Below are positions 23,029 to 31,280 of a stretch of 64,000 bases of DNA, in pieces. The stretch spans positions 42,190 through 106,189 of the forward strand of contig NZ_AXAS01000036.1 of NCBI RefSeq assembly GCF_000472925.1, in the 5' to 3' direction. The position numbers were made by a program, and so were the translations under genes. The stretch is from Bradyrhizobium sp. Ec3.3. GTDB taxonomy: Bacteria; Pseudomonadota; Alphaproteobacteria; Rhizobiales; Xanthobacteraceae. The notes under the pieces were generated by a model. The model saw only the letters and a list, made by a program, of their open reading frames with translations, was not told where the DNA came from and did no database searches. Every line of letters begins with the position of its first letter. Within the stretch, counting starts at the first letter, position 1.

Positions 23029-23736
23029 TCAGTAACGCGAGGCGGCCGGGCCGCCCCAGCCGAAACGATAGTTCACGCCGACCTTGACGGTATGCTCGTC
23101 CTCCCGGCCGCGGACACCGACGACGTCGGCCGGGCCTGCGGTGACGGTGGTGTTGCCGAAATTATAATACTGGTACTCGGCCTTGGCCGACCAGTTCGGC
23201 GCGAACATGTATTCGAGGCCGGCACCCAAGGTGTAACCGTCCTTGTTGTTGCCGGTGGTGGTGACCGCGGTGGGCACACCGCCGACACTGGCGCCGAAAT
23301 TGTTGTTGCGCCAGGCGTAGCCGCCCTTGGCGTAGACCAGCGCCGGGCCCCAGGTGTAGCCGAAGCGGCCCGTCACCGAGCCGAGCTGATCGGTGTTGGA
23401 GGTAACCAGCGTGCCGGCCGGAAACAGGGTGCCGTGGTTGTTGGACGGCAGCCAGGAGTACTGGGCCTCGATACCCATCACCCAGTTGGGTGCGAACTGG
23501 TAGTCGAAGCCGCCCTGCACGCCGCCGAGAAAGCGGGCGTCGCTCGACTGGAATGTGTTGTCGCCAGCGAACGCACCGCCGACATGGCCGCCGATGTAGA
23601 AGCCGGTCCAGTTATAGATCACCTGCGGCGGCGTATAGGCCGGAGCCTTGGTGTAGGGACGCGCCGGTATGTCGGCTGCGGAGGCTGGCGCTGCCAGCGC
23701 AAGCACAGCGGCTGCGCCAAGCAAGAACGTCTTCAT
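23029..23736 (-). CDS. outer-membrane beta-barrel protein, Omp25/Omp31-type
   Basis: 235 residues with a classical signal peptide (LLGAAAVLALAAPASAA-D). The barrel shows the family signatures: YNWTGFYIGGHVGGAF, FLGGVQGGFDYQFAPNWVMG, LGSVTGRFGYTWGPALVYAK and the C-terminal VKVGVNYRFGWGGPAASRY. The residues before the barrel (PARPYTKAPAYTPPQVI) are the usual Pro-rich lead. Eight strands are expected. It is an abundant outer-membrane protein type in Rhizobiales, many copies per genome. The 286-base upstream spacer (23737-24022) should carry its promoter; no operator was identified there. Confidence 0.93.
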   Translation of the reverse strand: MKTFLLGAAAVLALAAPASAADIPARPYTKAPAYTPPQVIYNWTGFYIGGHVGGAFAGDNTFQSSDARFLGGVQGGFDYQFAPNWVMGIEAQYSWLPSNNHGTLFPAGTLVTSNTDQLGSVTGRFGYTWGPALVYAKGGYAWRNNNFGASVGGVPTAVTTTGNNKDGYTLGAGLEYMFAPNWSAKAEYQYYNFGNTTVTAGPADVVGVRGREDEHTVKVGVNYRFGWGGPAASRY

Positions 23737-24022
23737 GGATGATCCCCGTTATCTCGAATTCACCCTCAGCAAACAACGTGGCCTGAATTTGGTTGCTTCG
23801 CGGCGATGCCGGAGCCTTGATCGTTCGGTGCAGTGACGAGGCCGCATCAACGGTTTTTGTTCCCCGGCGTTCCCTCATCACGACAGATTTTTTCGCTCGC
23901 GCGCACACTACCGTGATGATTTGTCGCAAGGAAAAACGCCCCCGTTCAAAGCTCCCCGAAATGTGATCAGCGGATTCCAGTCGCTCCTGTCCTAGCAGGC
24001 GCCGGTGAAGACGCGCTTTGCG

Positions 24023-24445
24023 CTACCGCGTCATCTTTTCCAGTTCTGGAAAGGGTGCGTAAACCGCTCCCGCGCACAGCTCGCCAGCCCGGTCAGTGAC
24101 CCGGTCAGCGCGTCCATTGACGTAGATGATCGCCCGCTCGCGCATTCCCCTGTAACTGCCATCACCCTCGCGTGGGGTGAAGTGCAGGCAGCTCACATAG
24201 AACGGCCGGCCGCCGACCGTGCGCAGCACCGGATCCGCCATGGCGGCATCGCGTACGCCGAGCGGATCGTTCAGATAGCTGTGCATGATGGCGAGCGCCT
24301 CGCTGCGGAAACTGTCCGGAAACGGCTGCTGCGCTGGATTTCCCGCGTCGTCGACCAGTGACGGCCGGCCGCCATCGCTGCCGAAGCAGGCCGCAAGCAT
24401 CAGCGGCAGCACCAGGACGCTCGCGCGTTTTGCCAATTCCCCCAC
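24023..24445 (-). CDS. small lipoprotein
   Basis: 140 residues from GTG 24445, with GGGGAG upstream. A short signal sequence ends in a lipobox (VLPLMLAACFGSDGG; L-A-A-C). The mature domain (FRSEALAIMHSYLNDPLGVR, GRPFYVSCLHFTPREGDG, YRGMRERAIIYVNGRADRV) is an alpha/beta pattern familiar as an uncharacterised Bradyrhizobium lipoprotein. Residues F-Y-V-S-C-L-H and the later ELCAG pair suggest a disulphide. Likely outer-membrane anchored; function unknown. Confidence 0.78.
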   Translation of the reverse strand: MGELAKRASVLVLPLMLAACFGSDGGRPSLVDDAGNPAQQPFPDSFRSEALAIMHSYLNDPLGVRDAAMADPVLRTVGGRPFYVSCLHFTPREGDGSYRGMRERAIIYVNGRADRVTDRAGELCAGAVYAPFPELEKMTR

Positions 24446-24649
24446 GACTCCCCTCTCTCGACCGGACGCTAAGCCGTTCTAGCCGCAAGGTCGGGCCGAG
24501 GGAATTCGCTTCTCGCTCCTGAAATGGGCTTAACCGGCCCGCCGCCATCGCTCACGCTTTCGCGAGGCGATGGCAGTCGGGCCGGGCCTGAACCCTGCGC
24601 GCGATGGCGGGGCAATGTGGGTCGCCACCGCGCGGGATCAGTTTCGTTG

Positions 24650-25030
24650 CTAGCTGCGCTTCTCGGTCGTCACCGGCGCGCTGGGCTTGGTGACGTCGGG
24701 CTGGGCCTTCGGCTGCTTCTTGGCCGAAAGCATCTTGTGGTGATGACGATGCTTGTGGAGCGACTTGTGCTCGCTCGGCGCGATCGCGGCGTTGGCGTTC
24801 ATCGCTTTCGTCTTGGTATCGAGCTTGGCGCCCGCCTTGGCATCGGTCTTGACGTTGGTCTTGGCGTCCGCCTTGACGTCAGCCTTGGTGCCGGTGTTCG
24901 ACGCCTTGGTCTGCGTCTGCTCCGACTTGATCACCGGGGCCGGCGTCGTGGTCTTGCCGGACTCTGCGGCGAAGGCCGGAGCGGCGATGACGGAAGCGGC
25001 AAGGAAGGCTGCGGAAATGGTCTTCAACAT
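24650..25030 (-). CDS. exported Ala/Lys/Thr-rich low-complexity protein
   Basis: 126 residues from ATG 25030. Signal peptide LKTISAAFLAASVIAAPAFA-A. The mature part is repetitive, with K-A-D-V-K-A-D-A-K-T-N-V-K-T-D-type steps, then a His-rich block (HKSLHKHRHHHKM) and a basic C-terminus. Such basic, His-rich periplasmic proteins may bind metal or nucleic acid, but nothing here proves it. The high minus-strand 'cttggc/cttgac' repetitiveness explains the hydrophobic shadow frame on the plus strand. Confidence 0.75.
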   Translation of the reverse strand: MLKTISAAFLAASVIAAPAFAAESGKTTTPAPVIKSEQTQTKASNTGTKADVKADAKTNVKTDAKAGAKLDTKTKAMNANAAIAPSEHKSLHKHRHHHKMLSAKKQPKAQPDVTKPSAPVTTEKRS

Positions 25031-25302
25031 GGTGTTGTCTCCTCTTTGAAGGATCTTGAGGCGGCGCCCTCTCGCCGACCCTTCGATCATGGAGCAGACG
25101 TTAGGCGGGGCGCGCTGAACCCATTCTGAAGCGCAATGTTCGCCTCCGTTCATCTCGATGACATCTTTGTCATGTTTCGGCGGAGGGCCTGACCATGGTT
25201 GTCCTGGGAATAAGCCGTGCGGCCGGGAATGTTTTTGCGGCGCGGGTGTTCCCGTCTTGAGGCAATCGTGTAGGATCGCCGCATTCCATACGGGAGACTT
25301 AG

Positions 25303-25845
25303 ATGAGCAAAGTTGCAAAGCTTCTGGTTCCGGCACTCGTCTGCATGACGCTGGTCGCCGTGCCGGCAATCCAGAGCGCCTATGCCAATGGCAGCGATAC
25401 CCCCTCCGGCTCGGGGTCATCAGATACGACGTCGACCAAGAAAAAGAAGAAGAGCTCCTCCGTCAGCGACCCCAAATTCCTCGCCGCCTATCGCACGGCC
25501 TACACAACGATCTACGATCGCCACGACTATGCGAGCGCAATCGACCAGCTCAAGACTCTCAAGCGCGACGACGTCGCCGATGTCGCCAACCTGATCGGCT
25601 ACTCCTACCGCAAGCTCGGCGACTACAAGCAGTCGCAGACCTATTACGAGCTGGCGCTCAAGGACGACCCGAACCACGTGCGCACCTGGCAGTATTACGG
25701 GCTATGGCAGCTCGAGCAGGGCAATCGCGAACAGGCGCAGTATCATCTGAACAAGATCGCCTCGCTCGCCGGCACCGGCAGCGACGAATATCGCTCGCTT
25801 GCGGCTGCGCTCGACAAGCCGACGGGCGCGACGCTCGTGTACTGA
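25303..25845 (+). CDS. exported TPR protein
   Basis: 180 residues. Signal peptide LLVPALVCMTLVAVPAIQSA-YA, a Ser/Thr/Lys-rich linker (TSTKKKKKSSSVSD), then about three tetratricopeptide-type helix pairs: DYASAIDQLKTLKRDDVADV, LGDYKQSQTYYELALKDDPN and QGNREQAQYHLNKIASLAGT. Probably a periplasmic scaffold for protein-protein contacts. It stands alone and ends at a strong palindromic terminator. Confidence 0.85.
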   Translation: MSKVAKLLVPALVCMTLVAVPAIQSAYANGSDTPSGSGSSDTTSTKKKKKSSSVSDPKFLAAYRTAYTTIYDRHDYASAIDQLKTLKRDDVADVANLIGYSYRKLGDYKQSQTYYELALKDDPNHVRTWQYYGLWQLEQGNREQAQYHLNKIASLAGTGSDEYRSLAAALDKPTGATLVY

Positions 25846-25870
25846 CGACCGCTCCACTCCAGGGATGAAT

Positions 25871-25908
25871 GAACCGGCGCAACTCTCGGGGGTTGCGCCG
25901 GTTCTGTC
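25871..25908. terminator. strong palindromic terminator
   Basis: GAACCGGCGCAAC (25871-25883) pairs with GTTGCGCCGGTTC (25892-25904), a thirteen-base-pair stem with an eight-base loop, followed by TGTCTT. It separates the TPR gene from the next gene. Confidence 0.75.
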
Positions 25909-25956
25909 TTGTCGGCTAGCTTTCGCGAAGAACCTCTCCTTCGCGTATGGTGTGCA

Positions 25957-27342
25957 ATGGATGCGTGGTTACGAGCCGCGATCGACTACATCGGCTCATG
26001 GATCGAGTTTCAGCTGGTCGGATCGCAACAGCCCGGCCTCATCATCGCGATCACCCATCGCGGCGAAGTCGTCGCCGAGCATGCCTTCGGCCTTGCCGAT
26101 CTCGACACCGGCGAAAAGCTGACGCCGCGGCACCGCTTTCGCATCGCCTCGCATTCCAAGAGCTTCACCGCCGCCGGCATCCTGAAACTGCGCGAGCAGC
26201 GCAAGCTGCGGCTCGACGACACCGTGGGCCAACATGTCGGCGGCTTGCATCCGCGTGTTGCCGAGACGACGATCGCACAGCTGCTCTCCCATAGCGCAGG
26301 CCTCACGCGCGACGGCGCCGACTCCGGCCAGTTCATCGACAGCCGTCCCTACCTCAACGAGAAGGAATTATTGGCCGAGCTGCGAACGCCCACGGCGATC
26401 GATCCCGGCACACGCTTCAAGTACTCTAATCACGGCTTTGGCCTGATCGGTCTTGTGATCGAAGCCGTCACGAAAGAGCCTTACCCTGCCTGGATCAAGC
26501 GCGAGATCATCGCGGCTGCCGGCCTGCGCGAGACCGAGCCGAGCGCGCCGCTTGCCAAGGGCGCGCCGTTCGCCCGCGGCCATACGCGCAAGCTACCGCT
26601 CGGCGAGCGCTGCGTTATTCCCGGCGACAACCCCACCCACGCGATGACGTCCGCCGCCGGCTTCGTTGCAACCGCCGCCGACACTGCCCGCTTCTTCGCG
26701 CAGCTCGCGCCCAACGCAAGGAAGAGCGTGCTATCGGTCGCGAGCCGCCGCGAAATGACGCGGCACCATTGGCGCATTCCCCAGAGCTTCGAGTGCTATT
26801 ATGGCCTCGGCGTCAACGCCAGCAGGGACGACGGCTGGGACTGGTTCGGTCATAGCGGCGGCTTCCAGGGCTACGTCTCAAGGACGTGCTCCATTCCGGC
26901 CTGCGAGCTCGCTATCACCATGCTCAGCAACTGCATCGACGGCGCGGCGCCGATTTGGATGGACGGCGCAATGCAGATCCTGCGTGCATTCCAGAGCCGC
27001 TGGACACCTGACCGGCGGTCACGCGACTGGACGGGCCGCTGGTGGACGATCTGGGGCGCGGTCGATCTCGTGCCGATGGGCAACCGCGTCGTGGTCGCCA
27101 ATCCGCACTTCAACAATCCGTTCATGGATGCGGCCGAGATCGAAGTCACCGGCCGCGATTCCGGCACCTTCGCCGCAGCCACGGGCTACGCCAGCCATGG
27201 TGAGCCGGTGCGCCGTATCCGCGACAAGCGCGGCAAGATCCGCGACATCTGGCTCGCCGGCATCAACGTCAAGCCGGAGAGCGTCATCGCCCGCGAGATC
27301 GCGCACAAATATACGCCGCGGAAACGCCGGCCTACTGTTTGA
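25957..27342 (+). CDS. serine hydrolase of the beta-lactamase/class C family
   Basis: 461 residues from ATG 25957; the open frame reaches 25909 without support. The catalytic set is S65-H-S-K68 (RIASHSKSF), Y156-S-N158 (KYSNHGFG) and HSGG near residue 300 in place of KTG, so the penicillin-binding-protein/beta-lactamase fold appears functional. A C-terminal extension (about residues 340-460, TGRWWTIWGAVDLVPMGNRV) is a lipocalin-like or beta domain common to cytoplasmic EstB/LACTB-type hydrolases. There is no signal peptide, so a cytoplasmic esterase or D-aminopeptidase activity is more likely than antibiotic hydrolysis. It overlaps the convergent S10 peptidase gene by 11 bases. Confidence 0.87.
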   Translation: MDAWLRAAIDYIGSWIEFQLVGSQQPGLIIAITHRGEVVAEHAFGLADLDTGEKLTPRHRFRIASHSKSFTAAGILKLREQRKLRLDDTVGQHVGGLHPRVAETTIAQLLSHSAGLTRDGADSGQFIDSRPYLNEKELLAELRTPTAIDPGTRFKYSNHGFGLIGLVIEAVTKEPYPAWIKREIIAAAGLRETEPSAPLAKGAPFARGHTRKLPLGERCVIPGDNPTHAMTSAAGFVATAADTARFFAQLAPNARKSVLSVASRREMTRHHWRIPQSFECYYGLGVNASRDDGWDWFGHSGGFQGYVSRTCSIPACELAITMLSNCIDGAAPIWMDGAMQILRAFQSRWTPDRRSRDWTGRWWTIWGAVDLVPMGNRVVVANPHFNNPFMDAAEIEVTGRDSGTFAAATGYASHGEPVRRIRDKRGKIRDIWLAGINVKPESVIAREIAHKYTPRKRRPTV

Positions 27343-28909
27343 TTATCGCCTCGACCTCGGCGCGAAACGCCTGCCGCGACGCATCGCGCGAGTAGAACAT
27401 GTGACCGCCAGGATAGACCACGAGTTTTACCCGTGGCGCCGACGCAAAGGCAGGCAACTGGTCGAGCACGATCTGCGAGCCGAAATAGGGCGTGGCGAGG
27501 TCGAACATGCCGTGTCCGACCAACACCGTCATCTTCGAGTCCGTTGCGAGGATCTGGCGCAGCTCCGACACCGACTGCGCGGGATTGATGCCGTGGCCGA
27601 AATCCCAGGCCCGTTCGACTGCGCCGTTGAGCACCTCATAGGAGCCGTCCGGCCGCCAGTTCAGCTTGCGCGTGAGGAGGTCGACGGCGGCACTGGTCAG
27701 TGGCGCCTGAAGCGCGTCGCCCGAGGGATCGCCGAAGCGGAAGCTGCTGGAATCCGGATAGGGATCGAAGCCACGCACGGAGGCATCGTAGCGGCCAGTT
27801 ACCTTACCGTTCTTGCGGTCGAGCTCGCGGCGGAATTCGCCGACGTCAAAGCGGCCCGCGAGCCTGCGGCTCACCGCCTGGTCGATTCCGGTCAGCGCGG
27901 CGACCTTGTCGGCCAGACGCGTGGCCGCCTCCCTGTCCGCCTCGCCTTTGACGAGGTCGGCCAAGAACTCGCCGCGCGCGTAGGCTTCCACGTCGGCGAG
28001 ATCGGCTCGCTTCACCGGCCCCTTGGCTTCGCGCACGGTCGCGGCATAGCTGGGCAGCGTTGCGACGTATTGCAGAAGGCTGGTGCCGGTGAACTCGCGG
28101 AAGTCGAACAGCGGCGAGACCATGATCAGGCCCTTGACGCCGACGCCCTGCTGCATCTGCAACTGGCGTACGACCTTCGGCCCGCGAATGCCGCCATAGC
28201 TTTCGCCCGCGACATATTTCGGCGACAGCAGCCGGTCGTGCTTCTCGAGCCAGCGGCGGATCACCAGCGCGAGCGCGCTGACATCGCCGTCGACGGAATA
28301 GAACCGCCTGCGGACATCCTCACCGGTCGCCACGAAGCGGCTATAGCCGGTCCCGACCGGATCGATGAAGACGAGGTCGGTGAAATCGAGCCAGGTCTCC
28401 GCATTTGGCTTCACCTCCGGAGAGGTCGACGGCGTGACCTCGTCGGCATTGATCGGCAGCCGCCAGGGACCGGCATTGCCGAGCTGTAGCCAGGCCGACG
28501 ATGCGCCGGGTCCGCCGTTGAAGAAGAACGTCACCGGGCGCATGGCGCGGTCGGTGCCGTCGAGCTGGTAAGAGGTGTAGGCGATCTCGGCCTGCGGCTC
28601 GCCCTTGTCGTCGAACAGGCGGATCGAGCCTGCGGTCGCGGCGAAGGCCAGCGTTCGCCCAGGCAGCTCGAGCGTCTGCCGGGTGGTGGAGTCCGGCGGC
28701 AAGCGATGCTGCTCGGCCGTTACAGGAGGATTTTGCTGCGCATTTTGCACGTTGCCGCCGCGCCCGCCGCCCTTCTGGCCAGCCGGCGCCGTCGCCTCGG
28801 GACGGGGCGGATCGTCCGCTCGGGCCGGGCCGAGGGTGGCAAAGGCGAGGAGCGCCAGCAAAAGCCCCCCGCGGCGAAGCGCCGGCGATGTGATGGTCAC
28901 GTTGCTCAC
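27332..28909 (-). CDS. S10-family serine carboxypeptidase-like peptidase
   Basis: 525 residues with a signal peptide (LRRGGLLLALLAFATLGPAR-A), then a Gly/Gln/Pro-rich linker to about residue 75. The catalytic triad is S237 in YVAGESYGG, D470 in HGMFDLATPYF and H503 in PGGHMFYSR. The oxyanion/N-terminal motif VTFFFNGGPGASSAWLQLG and FIDPVGTGYSR are typical of S10 carboxypeptidases. Acts in the periplasm or outside, releasing C-terminal residues of peptides. Well conserved throughout; no lesion seen. Confidence 0.9.
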   Translation of the reverse strand: MSNVTITSPALRRGGLLLALLAFATLGPARADDPPRPEATAPAGQKGGGRGGNVQNAQQNPPVTAEQHRLPPDSTTRQTLELPGRTLAFAATAGSIRLFDDKGEPQAEIAYTSYQLDGTDRAMRPVTFFFNGGPGASSAWLQLGNAGPWRLPINADEVTPSTSPEVKPNAETWLDFTDLVFIDPVGTGYSRFVATGEDVRRRFYSVDGDVSALALVIRRWLEKHDRLLSPKYVAGESYGGIRGPKVVRQLQMQQGVGVKGLIMVSPLFDFREFTGTSLLQYVATLPSYAATVREAKGPVKRADLADVEAYARGEFLADLVKGEADREAATRLADKVAALTGIDQAVSRRLAGRFDVGEFRRELDRKNGKVTGRYDASVRGFDPYPDSSSFRFGDPSGDALQAPLTSAAVDLLTRKLNWRPDGSYEVLNGAVERAWDFGHGINPAQSVSELRQILATDSKMTVLVGHGMFDLATPYFGSQIVLDQLPAFASAPRVKLVVYPGGHMFYSRDASRQAFRAEVEAIIKQ

Positions 28910-29083
28910 TCCCTGTTGTCCGCTACAGGCTGTAGCACAAGATTACGCCAAACGCGCGGCATCACGGCGTATTGACCGTTTGCCATGGCGCGGGGTCACG
29001 CTCGACAAGAACGGCCGAGGTCGTATAGGACGACTCGGCACACCTTTTCGAGCCGGCCTGACCCTTTCGAGCCCCGCGATTAC

Positions 29084-29863
29084 ATGACAAAGCCCAAGCG
29101 ATATGATCGGATCGCCTTCGTAGCCAGCGCGGGCACCGAGGCCCAGGAAGCCTATACGCAACTGACCGGGTTGTACGGCAATTGCGCACCCGATGAAGCC
29201 GACGTCGTCGTGGCGCTCGGCGGCGACGGGCTCATGCTGCAAACGCTGCACCAGAACATGCGCACGGGAAAGCCGATCTACGGCATGCACCGCGGCACTG
29301 TCGGCTTCCTGATGAACGAATTCTCGACGGTCGACCTGCGCGTGCGGCTCGAGGCCGCACATGTGTCCGTGATCCATCCGCTGCTGATGCGCGCCACCGA
29401 CGTGCAGGGCGCGGTTCACATTCATCACGCCATCAACGAGGTCGCCCTGTTTCGTCAGACCTATCAGGTGGCGCGGCTGAAGATCCTGGTCGACGAGCAT
29501 GAGCGCATGTCCGAACTGATGGCCGACGGCATCATGGTGGCGACACCTGCTGGCTCGACCGCATACAATCTCTCAGCGCAGGGGCCGATCCTGCCGATCA
29601 ACGCCGCCCTGCTCGCCCTCACGCCGATCAGCCCCTTCCGTCCGCGCCGCTGGCGCGGCGCCCTTCTTCCCAACACGGCCTATGTCGTGTTCGAGGTGCT
29701 CGATTGCGAGAAGCGCCCCGTGGCGGCGGTCGCCGACCATGACGAGGTGCGCGACGTGCGACGCGTCGAGGTGCTGTCCGACAAGACCATCTCGATGCGG
29801 ATGCTGTTCGACCCCGGCCACAGCCTGGAAGAGCGGATCCTGCGCGAGCAGTTCGGCTACTAG
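29084..29863 (+). CDS. nadK: NAD kinase
   Basis: 259 residues from ATG 29084. It carries the kinase signature VVVALGGDGLMLQTLHQN (G46-G-D48-G), the nucleotide contact MHRGTVGFLMNE, the N-E motif AINEVALFR, and the Gly-rich DGIMVATPAGSTAYNLSAQG that binds NAD and phosphate donor. The enzyme phosphorylates NAD to NADP in the cytoplasm. The length is standard for alphaproteobacterial NadK. Frames extending upstream to 28985 overlap a plausible promoter region and lack conservation. Confidence 0.95.
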   Translation: MTKPKRYDRIAFVASAGTEAQEAYTQLTGLYGNCAPDEADVVVALGGDGLMLQTLHQNMRTGKPIYGMHRGTVGFLMNEFSTVDLRVRLEAAHVSVIHPLLMRATDVQGAVHIHHAINEVALFRQTYQVARLKILVDEHERMSELMADGIMVATPAGSTAYNLSAQGPILPINAALLALTPISPFRPRRWRGALLPNTAYVVFEVLDCEKRPVAAVADHDEVRDVRRVEVLSDKTISMRMLFDPGHSLEERILREQFGY

Positions 29864-29896
29864 CACCAGCCTCGGCAGGCGGGAGGCAACGCTTCA

Positions 29897-29921
29897 TTAA
29901 CCTCGGACGCGATATGGTTAA
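29897..29921. promoter_or_regulatory. CtrA-half-site-like sequences upstream of the response regulator
   Basis: CATTAACC (from 29895) and ATGGTTAACG (around 29914-29923, reverse complement of the TTAACCAT half-site) lie 30-55 bases before the response-regulator start. Spacing is not the canonical TTAA-N7-TTAA, so this is weak. Confidence 0.3.
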
Positions 29922-29950
29922 CGAAGTTTGACCGCTTCGGCCTGGGCGTC

Positions 29951-30496
29951 ATGTTCCGCATCGATTTCAACAAGCTGCGCTTCCTCGTCTGCGACGACAA
30001 TCCGCACATGCGCCGCATCCTGCGGACGCTGTTGCACTCCTTCGGCGCACGCGAGGTCTATGAGGCCGAAGACGGCGCGACCGCGCTCGAAATGTACAGC
30101 CACTACGTGCCCGACATCGTCATCACGGACTGGGCGATGCCGATCTTCGACGGGCTCGAGCTGGCGCAGATGATCCGGCAGCCGGAATCCAAGGGTAACC
30201 CCTACGCGCCGATCATCATGCTGACAGGTCACTCCGAAAAACGCCGCGTCACCGTGGCGCGCGATGCCGGTGTCACCGAATTCCTGGCCAAGCCGATCTC
30301 CGCCAAGGGCCTCTACCAGCGCATCCTGAACGTGGTCGCCAACCCCCGGCCCTTCATCAAGACCAAGACCTATTTCGGGCCCGATCGCCGCCGCAACACC
30401 AGCTCCGCCTATATGGGCCCCGAACGCCGCGTCGGCGAAAAGCACGAGGTGCTGCAGCAGCCTTCGCTGCTCGACAAAGCGCGGTCCTCCATCTAG
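29951..30496 (+). CDS. stand-alone response regulator (receiver domain with short unique tail)
   Basis: 181 residues. A CheY-like receiver occupies residues 7-128: acidic pocket C-D15-D16, phospho-acceptor D60 (VITDWAMP), T92 in IMLTGHS and K114 in FLAKPIS. Beyond it is no DNA-binding domain; instead a tail with the repeated motif YFGPDRRRNT and YMGPERRVGE. This receiver-plus-'GPDRRR' layout is shared with other Bradyrhizobium single-domain regulators. The next gene encodes an Hpt protein, so phosphate probably passes between them. ATG 29951 fits the receiver start. Confidence 0.9.
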   Translation: MFRIDFNKLRFLVCDDNPHMRRILRTLLHSFGAREVYEAEDGATALEMYSHYVPDIVITDWAMPIFDGLELAQMIRQPESKGNPYAPIIMLTGHSEKRRVTVARDAGVTEFLAKPISAKGLYQRILNVVANPRPFIKTKTYFGPDRRRNTSSAYMGPERRVGEKHEVLQQPSLLDKARSSI

Positions 30497-30526
30497 CGAG
30501 CGTTCTCAACCATCGAGGCAGGCATC

Positions 30527-31105
30527 ATGGCCAAGAACAGCCCCAGGGACATCGAGGTCAAGGCCTTCGCCACCCACCAATTGATCACGCAGCCCAATCC
30601 GCTGCGCAAGGTGCTGCGCCGGGTCGGAGAGAAGGACATGGACGATCCGGTCGGTCGCGCCGAGCAGGCGCTCGCCGGACTCTCCGGGGAGTTCAAGGAC
30701 TGGATGGCGGTCGAAGCCGGACGGCTGGCTGCGGCCTACGCGGCCGTGCAGACGGACGGCTTCACCAGGGAGGCGCGCGACGAGCTGTTTCGTGCAGCCC
30801 ACGACATCAAGGGCGATGCCGCGACGTTCGGTTATCCGTCCGCCGCGGTCATCGCCGAAAGCCTGTGCCGCGTCATCGAGCATGCGCCGGATCTCGCCAG
30901 GGTGCCGAGCGAGCTATTCTCGCACCACGTCAACGCCATTCAGGCCATCGTGCACGAGAACACCAAGCTCGACAGCCTGAGCGTCTCGAGCGAGCTCAGC
31001 CGCCGCCTGCGCAGCGTTGCCGACGACTATCTCGCCCACGTCAACCGCGACCGCCCCGAGCATCTCGAAGCGATTCTGGCGCCGAGCATCGTGCCGGGAG
31101 AATAA
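30527..31105 (+). CDS. Hpt (histidine phosphotransfer) domain protein
   Basis: 192 residues. The phospho-acceptor motif is ELFRAAHDIKGDAATFGYPS with H92 (H-D-I-K-G, the Hpt consensus H-x-L-K-G). Helices before and after (EARDELF, AAVIAESLCRVIEHA) complete the four-helix Hpt bundle. The N-terminal 40 residues are a basic, disordered-looking lead. It is 30 bases downstream of the response regulator and surely co-transcribed. No cognate hybrid kinase is nearby, so the pair probably serves a kinase elsewhere. Confidence 0.88.
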   Translation: MAKNSPRDIEVKAFATHQLITQPNPLRKVLRRVGEKDMDDPVGRAEQALAGLSGEFKDWMAVEAGRLAAAYAAVQTDGFTREARDELFRAAHDIKGDAATFGYPSAAVIAESLCRVIEHAPDLARVPSELFSHHVNAIQAIVHENTKLDSLSVSSELSRRLRSVADDYLAHVNRDRPEHLEAILAPSIVPGE

Positions 31106-31120
31106 CGTTCCGGTCACTCC

Positions 31121-31244
31121 CCGTCATTGCGAGCCACCGGGTCCGCGCGTAGTGCGGCCCGATGACTGGCTCCGCGAAGCAATCCAGAATCCCTCCTCGC
31201 AAACAGCCTGGATTGCTTCGTCGCTACGCTCCTCGCAATGACGG
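31121..31244. repeat. palindromic dispersed repeat (REP/MITE-like), 'cgtcattgcgag' type
   Basis: CCGTCATTGCGAG (31121-31133) is inverted at CTCGCAATGACGG (31232-31244). Inside, GCGAAGCAATCCAG and CTGGATTGCTTCG form a second nested inverted pair. The whole can fold into one long hairpin. Repeats of this sequence type are scattered in Bradyrhizobium spacers (recognised from memory). Confidence 0.75.
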
Positions 31245-31280
31245 AATTTAGTTGCTTGTTCGCCTTGGCAACGGCTATCG

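Noticed and set aside
24753..25049. Hydrophobic plus-strand frame that looks like a membrane protein
   Set aside because: Complement of Lys/Ala/Asp repeat codons of the real exported protein; repeats such as LASALTSALV give this away.
25957..27342. Reading the serine hydrolase as an antibiotic-resistance beta-lactamase
   Set aside because: No signal peptide, HSGG in place of KTG and a long C-terminal beta extension point to an esterase/aminopeptidase-type member.
26801..28489. 562-codon plus-strand frame across the beta-lactamase-fold and S10 genes
   Set aside because: Shadow frame in two real genes; Ser/Arg/Ala-rich without motifs.
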